Shown one piece after another: positions 37,625 through 46,485 of a DNA stretch of 64,000 nt (its first letter is position 1; the number at the start of each line of letters is the position of its first letter). The position numbers and the translations under genes were made by a program. The notes under the pieces are model-generated. The model did no database searches and had not been told where the DNA came from. It saw only the letters and a list, made by a program, of their open reading frames with translations. The stretch is from a bacterium (GTDB taxonomy: Bacteria > Vulcanimicrobiota > Vulcanimicrobiia > Vulcanimicrobiales > Vulcanimicrobiaceae): the NCBI GenBank assembly GCA_021790935.1, contig JAJYFL010000006.1, forward strand, positions 1-64,000. The letters run 5' to 3'.

Positions 37625-38321
37625 CCAAACGCCGTTGGCGATCGACGTCCGGGACGTCACCAAGACCTACTCGATGGGCTCCCTCGAAGTCCAGGCCTTG
37701 AGCGGCGTCACTTTTACCATCGCAAGGGGCGAGTACGTCGCGGTCATGGGGCCGTCCGGCTCGGGCAAATCGACGCTCATGAACGTGCTCGGCTGCCTCG
37801 ACCGGGCGACGACCGGCAGCTACCGGCTCGACGGGGTCGATGTCTCGGAGCTCGACGACAACCGCCTGGCCGAGATCCGCCTGCGGAAGCTCGGCTTCGT
37901 CTTTCAGGGCTTCAACCTGCTGGCGCGTACCGACGCGCTCAAGAACGTCGCCCTGCCGCTCTTCTACGCAGGCGTGCCGGGACGCGAGCGCACGGCGGCG
38001 GCCCAGAGGCAGCTGGCCGAGGTAGGACTGGGCGACCGCGCCCACCACAAGCCCAACGAACTCTCCGGGGGCCAGCAGCAGCGGGTCGCCATCGCTCGTG
38101 CGCTAGTCAATGACCCGGCGGTGCTCCTCGCAGACGAACCGACCGGCAACTTGGATTCCAAGACGAGCGAGGAGATCATGGCGCTCTTCGCCACCCTGAA
38201 CGCCAGGGGGCGCACGATCATCCTGGTCTCGCACGACGAAGGGGTCGCCAACCACGCTCAACGGATCATCCGCCTGCGGGACGGCCTCATCGTTTCGGAC
38301 GGGCCGCCGGCCGGCCGGTAA
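37617..38321 (+). CDS. ABC transporter ATP-binding protein, MacB/LolD type
   Basis: A 234-residue ATPase with Walker [11 protein letters not shown]-loop VFQGFNLL, signature LSGGQQQR, Walker [14 protein letters not shown] and H-loop LVSHDE. It is of the MacB/LolD/FtsE mechanotransmission class that powers FtsX-type permeases. ATG 37617 was chosen because it overlaps the preceding stop and begins the domain; the frame extends to 37581 inside the permease gene. The operon TolC-adaptor-permease-permease-ATPase should export a peptide, drug, lipid or polymer; the cargo is unknown. Confidence 0.95.
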   Translation: MNNQTPLAIDVRDVTKTYSMGSLEVQALSGVTFTIARGEYVAVMGPSGSGKSTLMNVLGCLDRATTGSYRLDGVDVSELDDNRLAEIRLRKLGFVFQGFNLLARTDALKNVALPLFYAGVPGRERTAAAQRQLAEVGLGDRAHHKPNELSGGQQQRVAIARALVNDPAVLLADEPTGNLDSKTSEEIMALFATLNARGRTIILVSHDEGVANHAQRIIRLRDGLIVSDGPPAGR

Positions 38322-38396
38322 CCCTCGCGCTACTTTCTGTCGTTATCGGGGTAGAACGGTCCGTGACTCCCCCTCCGCTTGAATCGTAAGAGAGGC

Positions 38397-39587
38397 ATGT
38401 TGAAAAACCGCGTTCTGCCTACCGTCATCGTCGCACTCGTAGGCGCGATCATCGGCTCCTTCGTGATGATGCTCTACGCGAGCACCCATTTTGCCGGCGT
38501 GGCCGGGCCAAACCACACGCCGCCCGCGGTCAGCGCCGCTCCACTCGCGGCCGTTAGCGACCAGCAGCTCATCGTCGACGCGGTGAAGCGCACGCTCCCC
38601 TCCGTCGTCGCGATCGACGTCACGATCAGCGGCGTCCGGCAGGTCCCGGTCGATCCCTTTGGACAGTTCTACCAGAACGTTCCCTACAAGGAGCCCGCCT
38701 CCGGATCGGGCTTCGTCATCTCGTCCAAGGGTCTGATCGTCACCAACGCCCACGTCGTGACCGGCCCGAACGGGAAGCCTGATAGCAAGGTCGTCGTCGT
38801 CTTCAAGAACGGCGACCGCATCAAGGGCACCGTCTACGCCGTCAACCCAGCCGTCGACGTCGCGCTCGTCAAAGTAAACAACTACCCAAAACTTCCGCCG
38901 CCGCTGCAACTGGGTGACAGTTCCAAGCTGCAGCTCGGGCAGTGGGCGATCGCCATCGGCGAGCCGCTCGAACTGCAGAACACCGTGACGGTTGGGGTCG
39001 TCTCGGGCTTCAACCGGACCGAGGTGGCCGGCGGGCAGGATACGACCGCTCGCCGGTTCACGGGCCTGCTCCAAACCTCCGCACCCATCAACCCGGGTAA
39101 CTCGGGCGGCCCGCTCATCGACATGAACGGCAACGTCATCGGCATCAACCAGCTGACGGCCACGCAGGCCCAAAACATCGGCTTCGCCATCCCGATCGAC
39201 CTGGTGAAACAGGTCGTGGCCTCGCTCGAACACCATCCCGGCGAGTACAACGGGCCGAACGTGACCTACCTGGGCGTCTACTACCAGAGCATCACCAACA
39301 ACCTGCGCCGCCAGTTGAACTACCTCGGTGACGGGGTGGTCATCGCCGCGGTCGCCCAGGGCTCGCCGGCCGCCAAGGCCAAGCTCCAAGCCGGCGACGT
39401 CATCCAATCCGTGGACGGGGCCCGCATCACCTCGTCATCCCAGTTCCAGAAGATCATAAAGAGCCACAAGCCCGGTGACACGCTGCACCTGCGCGTCTGG
39501 AGCCAGGGGGAGGTCAAGCAGGTCGCCGTCGCCCTCGGGTCGATCGCCTCGGGCAATCTGAACATCGTACCGGGGAACACCCCCTAG
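38397..39587 (+). CDS. HtrA/DegP-like membrane-anchored serine protease
   Basis: A 396-residue envelope protease. A single N-terminal anchor (PTVIVALVGAIIGSFVMMLY) precedes a trypsin-like domain with the triad His in VTNAHVVTG, Asp in NPAVDVALVKV and Ser in NPGNSGGPLID. One PDZ domain follows (residues ~300-380; LQAGDVIQSVDGARITSS). It should degrade or refold damaged periplasmic proteins, like DegS/HtrA. ATG 38397 gives a normal anchor; TTG 38379, six codons earlier, is an alternative. It sits just upstream of the dnaK chaperone genes with a terminator between. Confidence 0.93.
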   Translation: MLKNRVLPTVIVALVGAIIGSFVMMLYASTHFAGVAGPNHTPPAVSAAPLAAVSDQQLIVDAVKRTLPSVVAIDVTISGVRQVPVDPFGQFYQNVPYKEPASGSGFVISSKGLIVTNAHVVTGPNGKPDSKVVVVFKNGDRIKGTVYAVNPAVDVALVKVNNYPKLPPPLQLGDSSKLQLGQWAIAIGEPLELQNTVTVGVVSGFNRTEVAGGQDTTARRFTGLLQTSAPINPGNSGGPLIDMNGNVIGINQLTATQAQNIGFAIPIDLVKQVVASLEHHPGEYNGPNVTYLGVYYQSITNNLRRQLNYLGDGVVIAAVAQGSPAAKAKLQAGDVIQSVDGARITSSSQFQKIIKSHKPGDTLHLRVWSQGEVKQVAVALGSIASGNLNIVPGNTP

Positions 39588-39610
39588 CACCGCCTCGCCG
39601 TCCTCCGCAA

Positions 39611-39648
39611 GAAAGGGCCGTCCTGCAACCGCCGGACGGTCTTTTCTG
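39611..39648 (+). terminator. Rho-independent terminator after htrA-like gene
   Basis: CCGTCC at 39618-39623 pairs with GGACGG at 39634-39639, with a ten-base loop, followed by TCTTTTCTGT. It separates the protease gene from the dnaK promoter region. Confidence 0.75.
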
Positions 39649-39668
39649 TCTAAAGTGCTGGAACATGA

Positions 39669-39699
39669 GCGTGCCGATAGCGTATGATACGTGGCACGC
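39669..39699 (+). promoter_or_regulatory. Inverted repeat upstream of dnaK (candidate operator)
   Basis: Outer arms GCGTGCC (39669-39675) and GGCACGC (39693-39699) are perfect complements, and inside them CGTAT (39681-39685) pairs with ATACG (39687-39691). It lies about 80 bases before the dnaK start. It is neither a CIRCE element nor a HAIR (HspR) site. An operator for a heat-shock regulator is a reasonable guess only. Confidence 0.45.
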
Positions 39700-39780
39700 A
39701 ACGATCCTTGAGCGCCGTAAGCGGCAAGACCTAGCACGTGCGACGGTTGGTCCAGGACGCTCGGAAAGAGGTATTACTTC

Positions 39781-41643
39781 ATGGCTAAAGTGGTCGGCAT
39801 CGACCTGGGCACGACGAACTCCGTCGTCGCCGTGATGGAGGGCTCGACGCCCACCGTCATCGCCAACGCCGAGGGCTCGCGTACGACGCCGTCGGTGGTG
39901 GCGTTCACCAAGACCGGCGAACGGCTCGTCGGGCAACTCGCGAAACGTCAGGCGATCACCAACCCCGACCGCACGATCAGCTCGATCAAGCGGCGCATGG
40001 GTGAGGGAGATTACCGCGTCAAGATCGACGGCAAGGACTACACCCCGCAAGAGATCTCCGCGATGATCCTGCAAAAGCTCGTCAACGACGCGAGCAACTA
40101 TTTGGGCGAACGGGTGACCCGCGCGGTCATCACGGTGCCCGCGTATTTCAACGACGCGCAACGGCAGGCGACCAAGGATGCCGGTAAGATCGCCGGCCTC
40201 GAGGTCCTGCGCATCATCAACGAACCGACGGCGGCGGCGCTCGCCTATGGCCTCGATAAGAAGGGCAACGAGACGATCCTCGTATGGGATCTCGGCGGCG
40301 GCACTTTCGACGTTTCGATTCTGGAGGTCGGCGACGGCGTCTTCGAAGTGAAATCGACCAACGGAGACACTCGTCTCGGCGGCGACGATTACGATCATCG
40401 TATCGTGGAATGGCTCGTCAACGAGTTTCGCCGAGACCAGGGCATCGATCTCTCCGGCGACAAACAGGCGATGCAACGCCTTACGGAGGCAGCTGAGAAG
40501 GCGAAGATCGAGCTCAGCTCGGTCGTGCAGACGAGCATCAACCTGCCGTTCGTCACCGCCGATCAGAACGGTCCCAAGCATCTCGACATCTCGCTCACCC
40601 GCGCGAAATTTGAAGAGCTCACGGCGGATCTCACCGATCGCTGCGTGCAGCCGTTCAAGAACGCTCTGGCCGACGCGAAGATTGACGTCTCGCAGATCAA
40701 CGAGATCGTGATGGTCGGCGGCTCGACGCGCATGCCCGTCATCCAGGGACTCGTGCGCAAGCTCACCGGCAAGGACCCGAACCTCACCGTCAACCCGGAT
40801 GAGGTGGTCGCCGTCGGCGCGGCCATTCAGGCGGGCGTGCTCTCCGGCGAAGTGCGCGACGTAGTCTTGCTCGACGTGACCCCGCTCTCGCTCGGCCTCG
40901 AGACGCTCGGTGGCGTCATGACGAGGCTCATCGAGCGCAACACGACGATCCCGACGCGGAAATCGCAGATCTTCACGACCGCAGAGGACGGCCAGACCTC
41001 CGTCGACATCCACGTACTGCAGGGCGAACGCCCCATGGCCCCAGATAACAAGACGCTCGGGCGTTTTCGCTTGGAGGGCATGCCGGCAGCGCCTCGCGGC
41101 GTTCCGCAGATCGAAGTCACCTTCAACATCGACGCCAACGGCATCGTGAACGTGGGCGCCAAAGATCTGGGAACCGGCAAGGAACAGCAGATAACGATCA
41201 CCGCATCGACCAATCTCAACAAAGACGAGGTCGAACGCATGGTGCGCGATGCCGAAGCCTCCGCTGCCGACGACAAACGCAAGAAGGAAGAGGCCGAGGT
41301 CCGCAATCAGGCGTCCAGCCTGATCTACTCCACCGAGAAATCGCTCAAAGAAGTCGGGGAGAAACTCGATGCGGGCGCCCGCGGTGAAGTCGAGGCCGCG
41401 CTCTCCGAACTGCGCCGAATCAGCGAGAACGCCACGATCGAAGAGATCAAACCCGCAATCGAGAAGCTGCAGCAGGCCAGCTACAAGATGGCCGAGTTGC
41501 TGTATCAAAAGACGACGGCGGGAGCCGATGGCGCATCCGCCAACGGCGCCTCCGGCGACGCAGCCTCGGAAAACGGTGCTCCCGAAGAAGGCGCGCCGCC
41601 CACCGAAGACGTCATCGACGCGGAGTTCAAAGAAGCTAAATAA
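39781..41643 (+). CDS. dnaK: Molecular chaperone DnaK (Hsp70)
   Basis: DnaK binds and releases unfolded segments driven by ATP. The 620-residue protein shows [18 protein letters not shown] at the N-terminus, [17 protein letters not shown], the ATPase core [33 protein letters not shown], the linker [18 protein letters not shown] and a substrate domain and lid ending with a DVIDAEFKE motif. It is full length. ATG 39781 is the start. grpE and dnaJ follow on the same strand; a 67-bp palindrome lies between dnaK and grpE and may lower read-through. Confidence 0.98.
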   Translation: MAKVVGIDLGTTNSVVAVMEGSTPTVIANAEGSRTTPSVVAFTKTGERLVGQLAKRQAITNPDRTISSIKRRMGEGDYRVKIDGKDYTPQEISAMILQKLVNDASNYLGERVTRAVITVPAYFNDAQRQATKDAGKIAGLEVLRIINEPTAAALAYGLDKKGNETILVWDLGGGTFDVSILEVGDGVFEVKSTNGDTRLGGDDYDHRIVEWLVNEFRRDQGIDLSGDKQAMQRLTEAAEKAKIELSSVVQTSINLPFVTADQNGPKHLDISLTRAKFEELTADLTDRCVQPFKNALADAKIDVSQINEIVMVGGSTRMPVIQGLVRKLTGKDPNLTVNPDEVVAVGAAIQAGVLSGEVRDVVLLDVTPLSLGLETLGGVMTRLIERNTTIPTRKSQIFTTAEDGQTSVDIHVLQGERPMAPDNKTLGRFRLEGMPAAPRGVPQIEVTFNIDANGIVNVGAKDLGTGKEQQITITASTNLNKDEVERMVRDAEASAADDKRKKEEAEVRNQASSLIYSTEKSLKEVGEKLDAGARGEVEAALSELRRISENATIEEIKPAIEKLQQASYKMAELLYQKTTAGADGASANGASGDAASENGAPEEGAPPTEDVIDAEFKEAK

Positions 41644-41650
41644 GCACGCA

Positions 41651-41717
41651 CCACCCGACGTACCGATCTTGTCACCCTGAGCCTGTCGAAGGGTGACATA
41701 ATCGGTACGTCGGGTGG
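41651..41717. repeat. Nested palindrome with a widespread REP-like core
   Basis: CCACCCGACGTACCGAT at 41651-41667 is perfectly complementary to 41701-41717, and inside it GTCACCC (41671-41677) pairs with GGGTGAC (41691-41697). The core reads GTCACCCTGAGCCTGTCGAA, a word seen between genes in many unrelated bacterial genomes. It could act as a terminator or mRNA-stabilising hairpin between dnaK and grpE. Confidence 0.8.
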
Positions 41718-41744
41718 CCGCTTGTTCGCTCAATGTGAGAATAT

Positions 41745-42266
41745 ATGCAGGAAGATCACCTCAAGCATAGCGCCGAAGCGACGGTCGCCGAGGACGGCAT
41801 GCAAGCCGAAACCGAGGCGCAGCTTGCCGCCGAGCGGGCGCGCGCCGACGAGAACTACAGTAAGTTTCTCTTGGCGATGGCCGATTTCGAAAACTACAAG
41901 AAGCGCATCGAGCGCCAGTTTTCGGATATCGCGATCGCCGGCCGTAAGAAGCTGCTCGCACAGTTCCTGCCGGTGCTCGACAACCTGGAGCGTGCGCTCG
42001 CGTACGACGGCGAGAACACCGACGGCCTGCGCGACGGCGTGCAGCAGACTCTCAAGGGGTTCGAGGCGGTGCTCGCTTCGGAGGGCGTGCGTGCGATCTC
42101 AATCAAGGGCCTGCCTTTCGACCCAAATATCGCCGAAGCGATCGGCACCTACGACGTTGCCGGCGTCGCCGACGATGTCGTCGTTGAAGAGGCCCAGAAG
42201 GGCTACATGCTCGGGAGCGAGTTGCTGCGCCCCGCGAAAGTGATCGTCGCCAAATCCGGCGGATAG
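41745..42266 (+). CDS. grpE: Nucleotide exchange factor GrpE
   Basis: GrpE releases ADP from DnaK. The 173-residue protein begins with a charged, helical N-terminus (about residues 1-50), then the family core NYSKFLLAMADFENYKKRIE and KKLLAQFLPVLDNLERALAY, and the beta domain ending EEAQKGYMLGSELLRPAKVI. ATG 41745 is the start; the stop directly abuts the dnaJ ATG with no spacer, so the two are translated together. Confidence 0.96.
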   Translation: MQEDHLKHSAEATVAEDGMQAETEAQLAAERARADENYSKFLLAMADFENYKKRIERQFSDIAIAGRKKLLAQFLPVLDNLERALAYDGENTDGLRDGVQQTLKGFEAVLASEGVRAISIKGLPFDPNIAEAIGTYDVAGVADDVVVEEAQKGYMLGSELLRPAKVIVAKSGG

Positions 42267-43271
42267 ATGAACTACAAAGATTACTATCAGATCCTTGGGG
42301 TTCCGAAGAACGCGCCGGAGAAAGATATCAAGTCGGCGTATCGCCGGCTCGCGCGCAAGTGGCACCCGGATGCGAACCCCGAGAGTCAAAAGGACGCCGA
42401 AGAGAAGTTCAAGGACATCCAAGAGGCCTACGAGGTCCTGGGCGACCCGGAGAAACGGCGCAAGTACGACGTTCTAGGACCGAACTGGCAAAAGGCCGCG
42501 CAACAGGCCGATCAGCAGCGCCGCTACCGTAACGCCCAGCAAGAGACGTTCTTCGACTTCGGCAACGGCGAAGGCGCCGGACCGAGCGGGTTTTCCGATT
42601 TCTTCGATATGTTTTTCTCGGGCGTCGGCCGCCGCCAGACGCCGCAGCAGACCGGCTTCGCGCAGCGTGGGCAAGACCTCGAAACGACGATCGAACTAAC
42701 CCTGGGCGATGCCTACAAGGGCGGGAAGAAATCGGTCTCCCTGCAGCTCGAGGATATCTGCCCGCGCTGTCACGGAACCGGCACCAATCGCGGCTCGCTC
42801 TGCCCCCAATGCCACGGAACGGGGCGCCTCGTGACCACCAAGAAATTTGAAGTAACGATCCCGAAGGGCATCTCGGAGGGGCAGCGCATACGCCTGGCCG
42901 GGCAAGGCGGCAGCGGCATCAACGGTGCGCCCAATGGCGATCTCTTTCTAATCGTCAAACTCGTGGAAGACCCTGCCTTCAAGCGCAAGGGCGACGATCT
43001 GTACGTCGACCTGCCGGTAAGCATCTACGAACTCGTCCTCGGCAGCGACGTCAAGGTGCCGACGATGGCCGGAGAAGTAACGATGACGATCCCGGCCGGC
43101 ACGCAAAACAACCGGCTCCTGCGCCTCACGGGCAAGGGCATGCCGAAAGTGCGCAACGGCGGCAACGGCGATCAGTACGTGCGCTTGATCGGCCAGCTGC
43201 CTGCGGATCTCACGGATAAAGAGAAGAAACTCTTCAAAGAACTGAGCGCGCTTCGCAACGGTAAAAAGTAG
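42267..43271 (+). CDS. dnaJ: DnaJ-family co-chaperone with shortened zinc region
   Basis: DnaJ stimulates DnaK ATPase and delivers substrates. The 334-residue protein has an N-terminal J domain ([23 protein letters not shown] at 33-35), a Gly/Phe-rich linker (residues ~95-130) and the C-terminal substrate domains. Only two CxxCxGxG motifs are present, CPRCHGTG and CPQCHGTG at about residues 165-186, instead of the usual four. It therefore probably holds one zinc ion rather than two. The C-terminus ([20 protein letters not shown]) is otherwise standard. Its start codon touches the grpE stop. Confidence 0.93.
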   Translation: MNYKDYYQILGVPKNAPEKDIKSAYRRLARKWHPDANPESQKDAEEKFKDIQEAYEVLGDPEKRRKYDVLGPNWQKAAQQADQQRRYRNAQQETFFDFGNGEGAGPSGFSDFFDMFFSGVGRRQTPQQTGFAQRGQDLETTIELTLGDAYKGGKKSVSLQLEDICPRCHGTGTNRGSLCPQCHGTGRLVTTKKFEVTIPKGISEGQRIRLAGQGGSGINGAPNGDLFLIVKLVEDPAFKRKGDDLYVDLPVSIYELVLGSDVKVPTMAGEVTMTIPAGTQNNRLLRLTGKGMPKVRNGGNGDQYVRLIGQLPADLTDKEKKLFKELSALRNGKK

Positions 43272-43295
43272 TCCGCCGATAGGAAACGCCGTCGG

Positions 43296-43643
43296 TCACG
43301 CCGAGCGCAGAGCCCGCCGCAACGCTTTAGGCTCACGCGAAATCGCGAAGAGGAGAATGCGAGCCGCCTCGGATGGCGTTTTGCGCTCTTGCTCCCACTC
43401 CTGAACCGTCCGCAGCGAGAGGCGATACGTCGCGGCAAACGCTTCTTGCGAGAGGCCGAGCTGCGCGCGAATCTCTCGCACGTTCACCGCTGGCACTGCG
43501 CGCGCGCGAGACCCAACCTCGTACTCGCCGTACCCCTCCTGCCGCCTCCACGCTTGAATCTGCGTTTCTGTTGTGGCACGCACTCGCGCGTGATCGATGC
43601 GACCCCGCTTAATCTCCGTCTTCTTCTTTCGGATAGTACTCAC
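43296..43643 (-). CDS. XRE-type helix-turn-helix antitoxin
   Basis: A 115-residue protein starting at GTG 43643, which overlaps the end of the toxin gene by 35 bases. The N-terminal half is basic (VSTIRKKKTEIKRGR); the C-terminal half is an XRE HTH domain, NVREIRAQLGLSQEAFAATY followed by SLRTVQEWEQERKTPSEAAR. Fusion of a toxin-neutralising N-terminus with an HTH DNA-binding domain is typical of autoregulating antitoxins. Usual BrnA antitoxins have a ribbon-helix-helix instead, so this pairing is a variant. It is convergent with dnaJ. Confidence 0.78.
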   Translation of the reverse strand: MSTIRKKKTEIKRGRIDHARVRATTETQIQAWRRQEGYGEYEVGSRARAVPAVNVREIRAQLGLSQEAFAATYRLSLRTVQEWEQERKTPSEAARILLFAISREPKALRRALRSA

Positions 43644-43917
43644 GATATTTCCGCCTTTCTTGATTCGATGACGGCCACGCAGCGACAATGCGTCTCCTGC
43701 CACTGCGTGGTGTCCATACGACCGTGATCGGCACGCCTTCTATCTCGCCGATCATAACGTAGCGCGGTTCTCCATAGGCCAGCCGCCGGTCTTCGTCCTC
43801 GACGTAGTCGCCATCGAAGACGTGCGAGGCAAACTCGAAATCGATGCCGCGCTCCTCGAATGTGTGCTCACTCTTATCGTCGTCCCACTCGCAACCTTCG
43901 AGGTCGCCGGTCGCCAC
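43609..43917 (-). CDS. brnT: BrnT-family toxin
   Basis: The 102-residue product fits the BrnT ribonuclease toxin family: CEWDDDKSEHTFEERGIDFE matches the family W-D-x-x-K-x-x-x-x-x-x-H/RGIxF pattern, followed by FASHVFDGDYVEDEDRR, YVMIGEIEGVPITVVWT and RRIVAAWPSSNQERRKYREY. BrnT toxins have an RNase-like alpha/beta fold and inhibit translation. The asparagine-lysine-histidine region is partly altered here. GTG 43917 is the start, with a weak ribosome-binding site. Toxin-first order with an overlapping antitoxin is usual. Confidence 0.82.
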   Translation of the reverse strand: MATGDLEGCEWDDDKSEHTFEERGIDFEFASHVFDGDYVEDEDRRLAYGEPRYVMIGEIEGVPITVVWTPRSGRRRIVAAWPSSNQERRKYREYYPKEEDGD

Positions 43918-44261
43918 GCTCTTATGTTACTACGCCAGAAGCGTATCCGTCAAAGGCGTATTCCGGCGTCCGTCCGCAAGGGGGCTCTGCGAACGCTCGG
44001 CGCCGTCGGCCGCGATCCGCTGTCGCGAACGACCTTGAGCCTCCCGGACCGCTCTTCATTCTCGTTCCTTCGCCAGGGCGCCGGGGGAGGTCCAGGGCCT
44101 CAAGCGCCATTGCCGCTGGCGCAACCCTAGATCGCTCTACAGCGCTCTATCGCTACGCGGCCACGGGATAGTTAGTGTCGTGCGCCCGGCCGCATCGCCC
44201 TAGAGACGGGAACGTACTCGGGTGAAAAGCACTCTTGCGCACATGTGTGGAAGTGGGGATC
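43918..44261. other. Intergenic region without identified gene
   Basis: About 340 bases between the toxin-antitoxin pair and the VOC gene. Short frames are present on both strands but none has a ribosome-binding site or family features. One hairpin, GCGCCA with TGGCGC near 44107-44125, lacks a following T-run. No tRNA fold was found by eye. Confidence 0.5.
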
Positions 44262-44630
44262 ATGGTTAAAGATATCGCCTTTACGGCATACCCGGCGGCC
44301 GACGTTGAGGCCTTAATGTCGTTCTATACGGACGCTCTCGGGCTGCGCTTCGCCGACCCGTATAGCGAGGACGGCGTTGCCAAATACGCGGAGGCTCACG
44401 TCGGCAACGGGTATTTCAGCTTGATGACGCCGGAATGGATGGACGTCGCCCCCGGCAGCGCCGCCGGCATCGTCTTCGAGGTCGGCGACATCGAAAGCGC
44501 CCTCTCGTATCTCTCCGGGAAGGGCATACAGACCGAGGCTATCCACGACACGCCGGTCTGCCGGCTCTCCTCGTTTCACGACCCCGAAGGCAATAAGGTG
44601 ACGCTCCATCAAGCAACCGCCACAAATTAG
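44262..44630 (+). CDS. VOC (glyoxalase/bleomycin-resistance) family protein
   Basis: A 122-residue vicinal-oxygen-chelate fold protein: MVKDIAFTAYPAADVEALMS, FYTDALGLRF, then a second beta-alpha repeat ending SSFHDPEGNKVTLHQ. The late Asp-Pro-x-Gly-Asn motif with a Glu is typical of the family, which includes glyoxalases, dioxygenases and drug-binding proteins. The exact reaction cannot be assigned. ATG 44262 has GTGGGGA just before it; an in-frame GTG/ATG at 44235 is possible but lacks support. Confidence 0.85.
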   Translation: MVKDIAFTAYPAADVEALMSFYTDALGLRFADPYSEDGVAKYAEAHVGNGYFSLMTPEWMDVAPGSAAGIVFEVGDIESALSYLSGKGIQTEAIHDTPVCRLSSFHDPEGNKVTLHQATATN

Positions 44631-44635
44631 CCCAC

Positions 44636-44656
44636 AGCACGGAGCACGGAGCACGG
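44636..44656 (+). repeat. Three tandem heptamers AGCACGG
   Basis: AGCACGG is repeated three times directly upstream of the ABC exporter start. It could be a slippage-prone tract in the 5' leader; no known element matches. Confidence 0.6.
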
Positions 44657-44671
44657 AGCGCCGGTAAAGTA

Positions 44672-46480
44672 ATGCACGGGCTGATGTGGTCCTCCATGTA
44701 CCGCCCCGACAAACCGCAGGCACCGCGCCACGTGGACTGGCGGCGAATCGGCACACTCTTCCGCCCCTACTGGCGGCAAGAGATCGTCGTGCTCGCCGCC
44801 ATCGTCTTGGCGGCCGTGCTCGGCCTGATTCCCGGGTACATGACCGCGCGGATCGTCGACTCGGCCATACCGCATCGCGACGCCCATCAACTCGTCGCCG
44901 ACGTCCTGCTGATCGTCGCGGCGGCTTCGGCCGCCGCGCTCATCGGCGTCGGTCAGGGGTATTTGAACTCCATCGTCGGCGAAGGAATCATGCGCGACAT
45001 TCGGACCAGCCTGGTCGCGCATCTTCACAAGATGCCGCTCGCCTTCTTCACCAACACGAAGACCGGCGAGATCATGAACCGCGTCTCGAACGACGTCGAC
45101 AACATCGACAACGTGGTCACGGGGACCCTCACGACGATCGTTACGAACGTGGTCGTCATCGCTACGACGGTCGTCGCTATGTTTCTGTGGGACTGGAGAC
45201 TCGCGCTTATATCGATCGCGGTCGTCCCGCTGATGATTCTGCCGCTCTCTCCGGTGGGACGCCGCATGTACGAGATTCGCAAACTCACGCGGCAAAAACG
45301 CGACGAGATCGAGTCGATCACGCAAGAGACGCTCTCGATATCCGGCATCACGCTGATCAAATCGTTCGTTCGGGAAAAGTACGAGCGCAGCCGCTTCTAC
45401 AAAGCCGGAACCGATTTGATGCGGCTCGAAATCGGCCTCGCGATGGTCGGGCGGTGGTTCCTCGCTTCGATCGGCGCGATGGTCATCGTCGGCCCCGCCA
45501 TCGTATGGTTCGGCGGAGGCTGGCTCGCCATCGCGGGGAGCCTCAAGGTCGGCGTCATCTTTGCCTTCATCATCTACATCCAGGGCCGGCTCTACGGGCC
45601 GGCCGCCGCGCTAGCCGGCATCCAAGTGCAGATCGTCAGCGCGCTCGCCGTCTTCGAGCGCATCTTCGATTACCTCGATCTCGAGACCGAGGAGTACGCT
45701 CGCCCGGACTCCGTGGCGTTGCCGTCGCTCCGCGGCGACGTCTGCTTCGAAGACGTTACGTTCTCCTACGGCGGTGGCCGCGATACGCTCGCCGGCGTGA
45801 GCCTGCACGTCGCACCGGGGCAAATCGCCGCATTCGTCGGCCCGTCCGGTGCCGGCAAGACGACGATCACGCAGTTGGTTCCGCGCTTCTACGATCCCCA
45901 GCGCGGCCGCGTCCTCATCGACGGGCGCGACGTTCGTTCGCTCACGCTCGAGTCGCTGCGCCGCGATATCGGCATCGTGACCCAAGAGACGTACCTCTTT
46001 CACGACACGATCGCGAACAATCTGCGCTACGCAAAGCCGGAGGCGACCGACGACGAGTTGCGTGATGCCGCTCGCGCCGCGAACATCGACGATTTTATCG
46101 CGAAACTCCCGGACGGATACGCGACGGTCGTCGGGGAGCGCGGGCACAAGCTCTCCGGCGGGGAGCGCCAGCGGCTCGCCATCGCGCGCGTGCTGCTGAA
46201 AAACCCGCACGTCTTGATTCTCGACGAAGCGACCAGTTCGCTCGATTCGCACAACGAGGCTGCGATCCAAACCGCACTCGAGCACGTGATGCGCGGCCGC
46301 ACGAGCATGGTTATCGCGCACCGGCTTTCGACGATCCGCTCCGCCGACGTTATCTTCGTCGTAGAGAGCGGGAAGATCGTCGAGAGCGGCACCCACGAAA
46401 CGCTGCTGGCGCGCAACGGCGCGTACGCGCGGCTGTACCACAAGCAGTTTCGCGACGACCCCACCACGACAGCCTCCTGA
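44672..46480 (+). CDS. ABC exporter half-transporter (MsbA/multidrug type)
   Basis: A 602-residue fused permease-ATPase. The N-terminal six-helix ABC_membrane domain (residues ~30-310) contains the coupling region YKAGTDLMRL, and the nucleotide-binding domain has Walker A VGPSGAGKTT, signature KLSGGERQRLA, Walker B VLILDEATSSLD and H-loop IAHRLS. It should work as a homodimer, exporting lipids, drugs or peptides. ATG 44672 is listed; internal ATGs at residues 5 and 9 could also be used. An MFS transporter gene starts five bases after the stop. Confidence 0.95.
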   Translation: MHGLMWSSMYRPDKPQAPRHVDWRRIGTLFRPYWRQEIVVLAAIVLAAVLGLIPGYMTARIVDSAIPHRDAHQLVADVLLIVAAASAAALIGVGQGYLNSIVGEGIMRDIRTSLVAHLHKMPLAFFTNTKTGEIMNRVSNDVDNIDNVVTGTLTTIVTNVVVIATTVVAMFLWDWRLALISIAVVPLMILPLSPVGRRMYEIRKLTRQKRDEIESITQETLSISGITLIKSFVREKYERSRFYKAGTDLMRLEIGLAMVGRWFLASIGAMVIVGPAIVWFGGGWLAIAGSLKVGVIFAFIIYIQGRLYGPAAALAGIQVQIVSALAVFERIFDYLDLETEEYARPDSVALPSLRGDVCFEDVTFSYGGGRDTLAGVSLHVAPGQIAAFVGPSGAGKTTITQLVPRFYDPQRGRVLIDGRDVRSLTLESLRRDIGIVTQETYLFHDTIANNLRYAKPEATDDELRDAARAANIDDFIAKLPDGYATVVGERGHKLSGGERQRLAIARVLLKNPHVLILDEATSSLDSHNEAAIQTALEHVMRGRTSMVIAHRLSTIRSADVIFVVESGKIVESGTHETLLARNGAYARLYHKQFRDDPTTTAS

Positions 46481-46485
46481 GCCTC

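Noticed and set aside
39588-39780. CIRCE or HAIR heat-shock operator before dnaK
   Set aside because: Neither TTAGCACTC-N9-GAGTGCTAA nor CTTGAGT-N7-ACTCAAG occurs; only the unrelated inverted repeat at 39669-39699 is present.
39514-41733. Long minus-strand open frame (739 codons) opposite dnaK
   Set aside because: It is antisense shadow of DnaK, which is complete and unmistakable on the plus strand.
43918-44261. tRNA or small RNA gene in the gap after the toxin-antitoxin pair
   Set aside because: No cloverleaf with acceptor stem and T-loop could be assembled by eye on either strand; the hairpin near 44107 stands alone.
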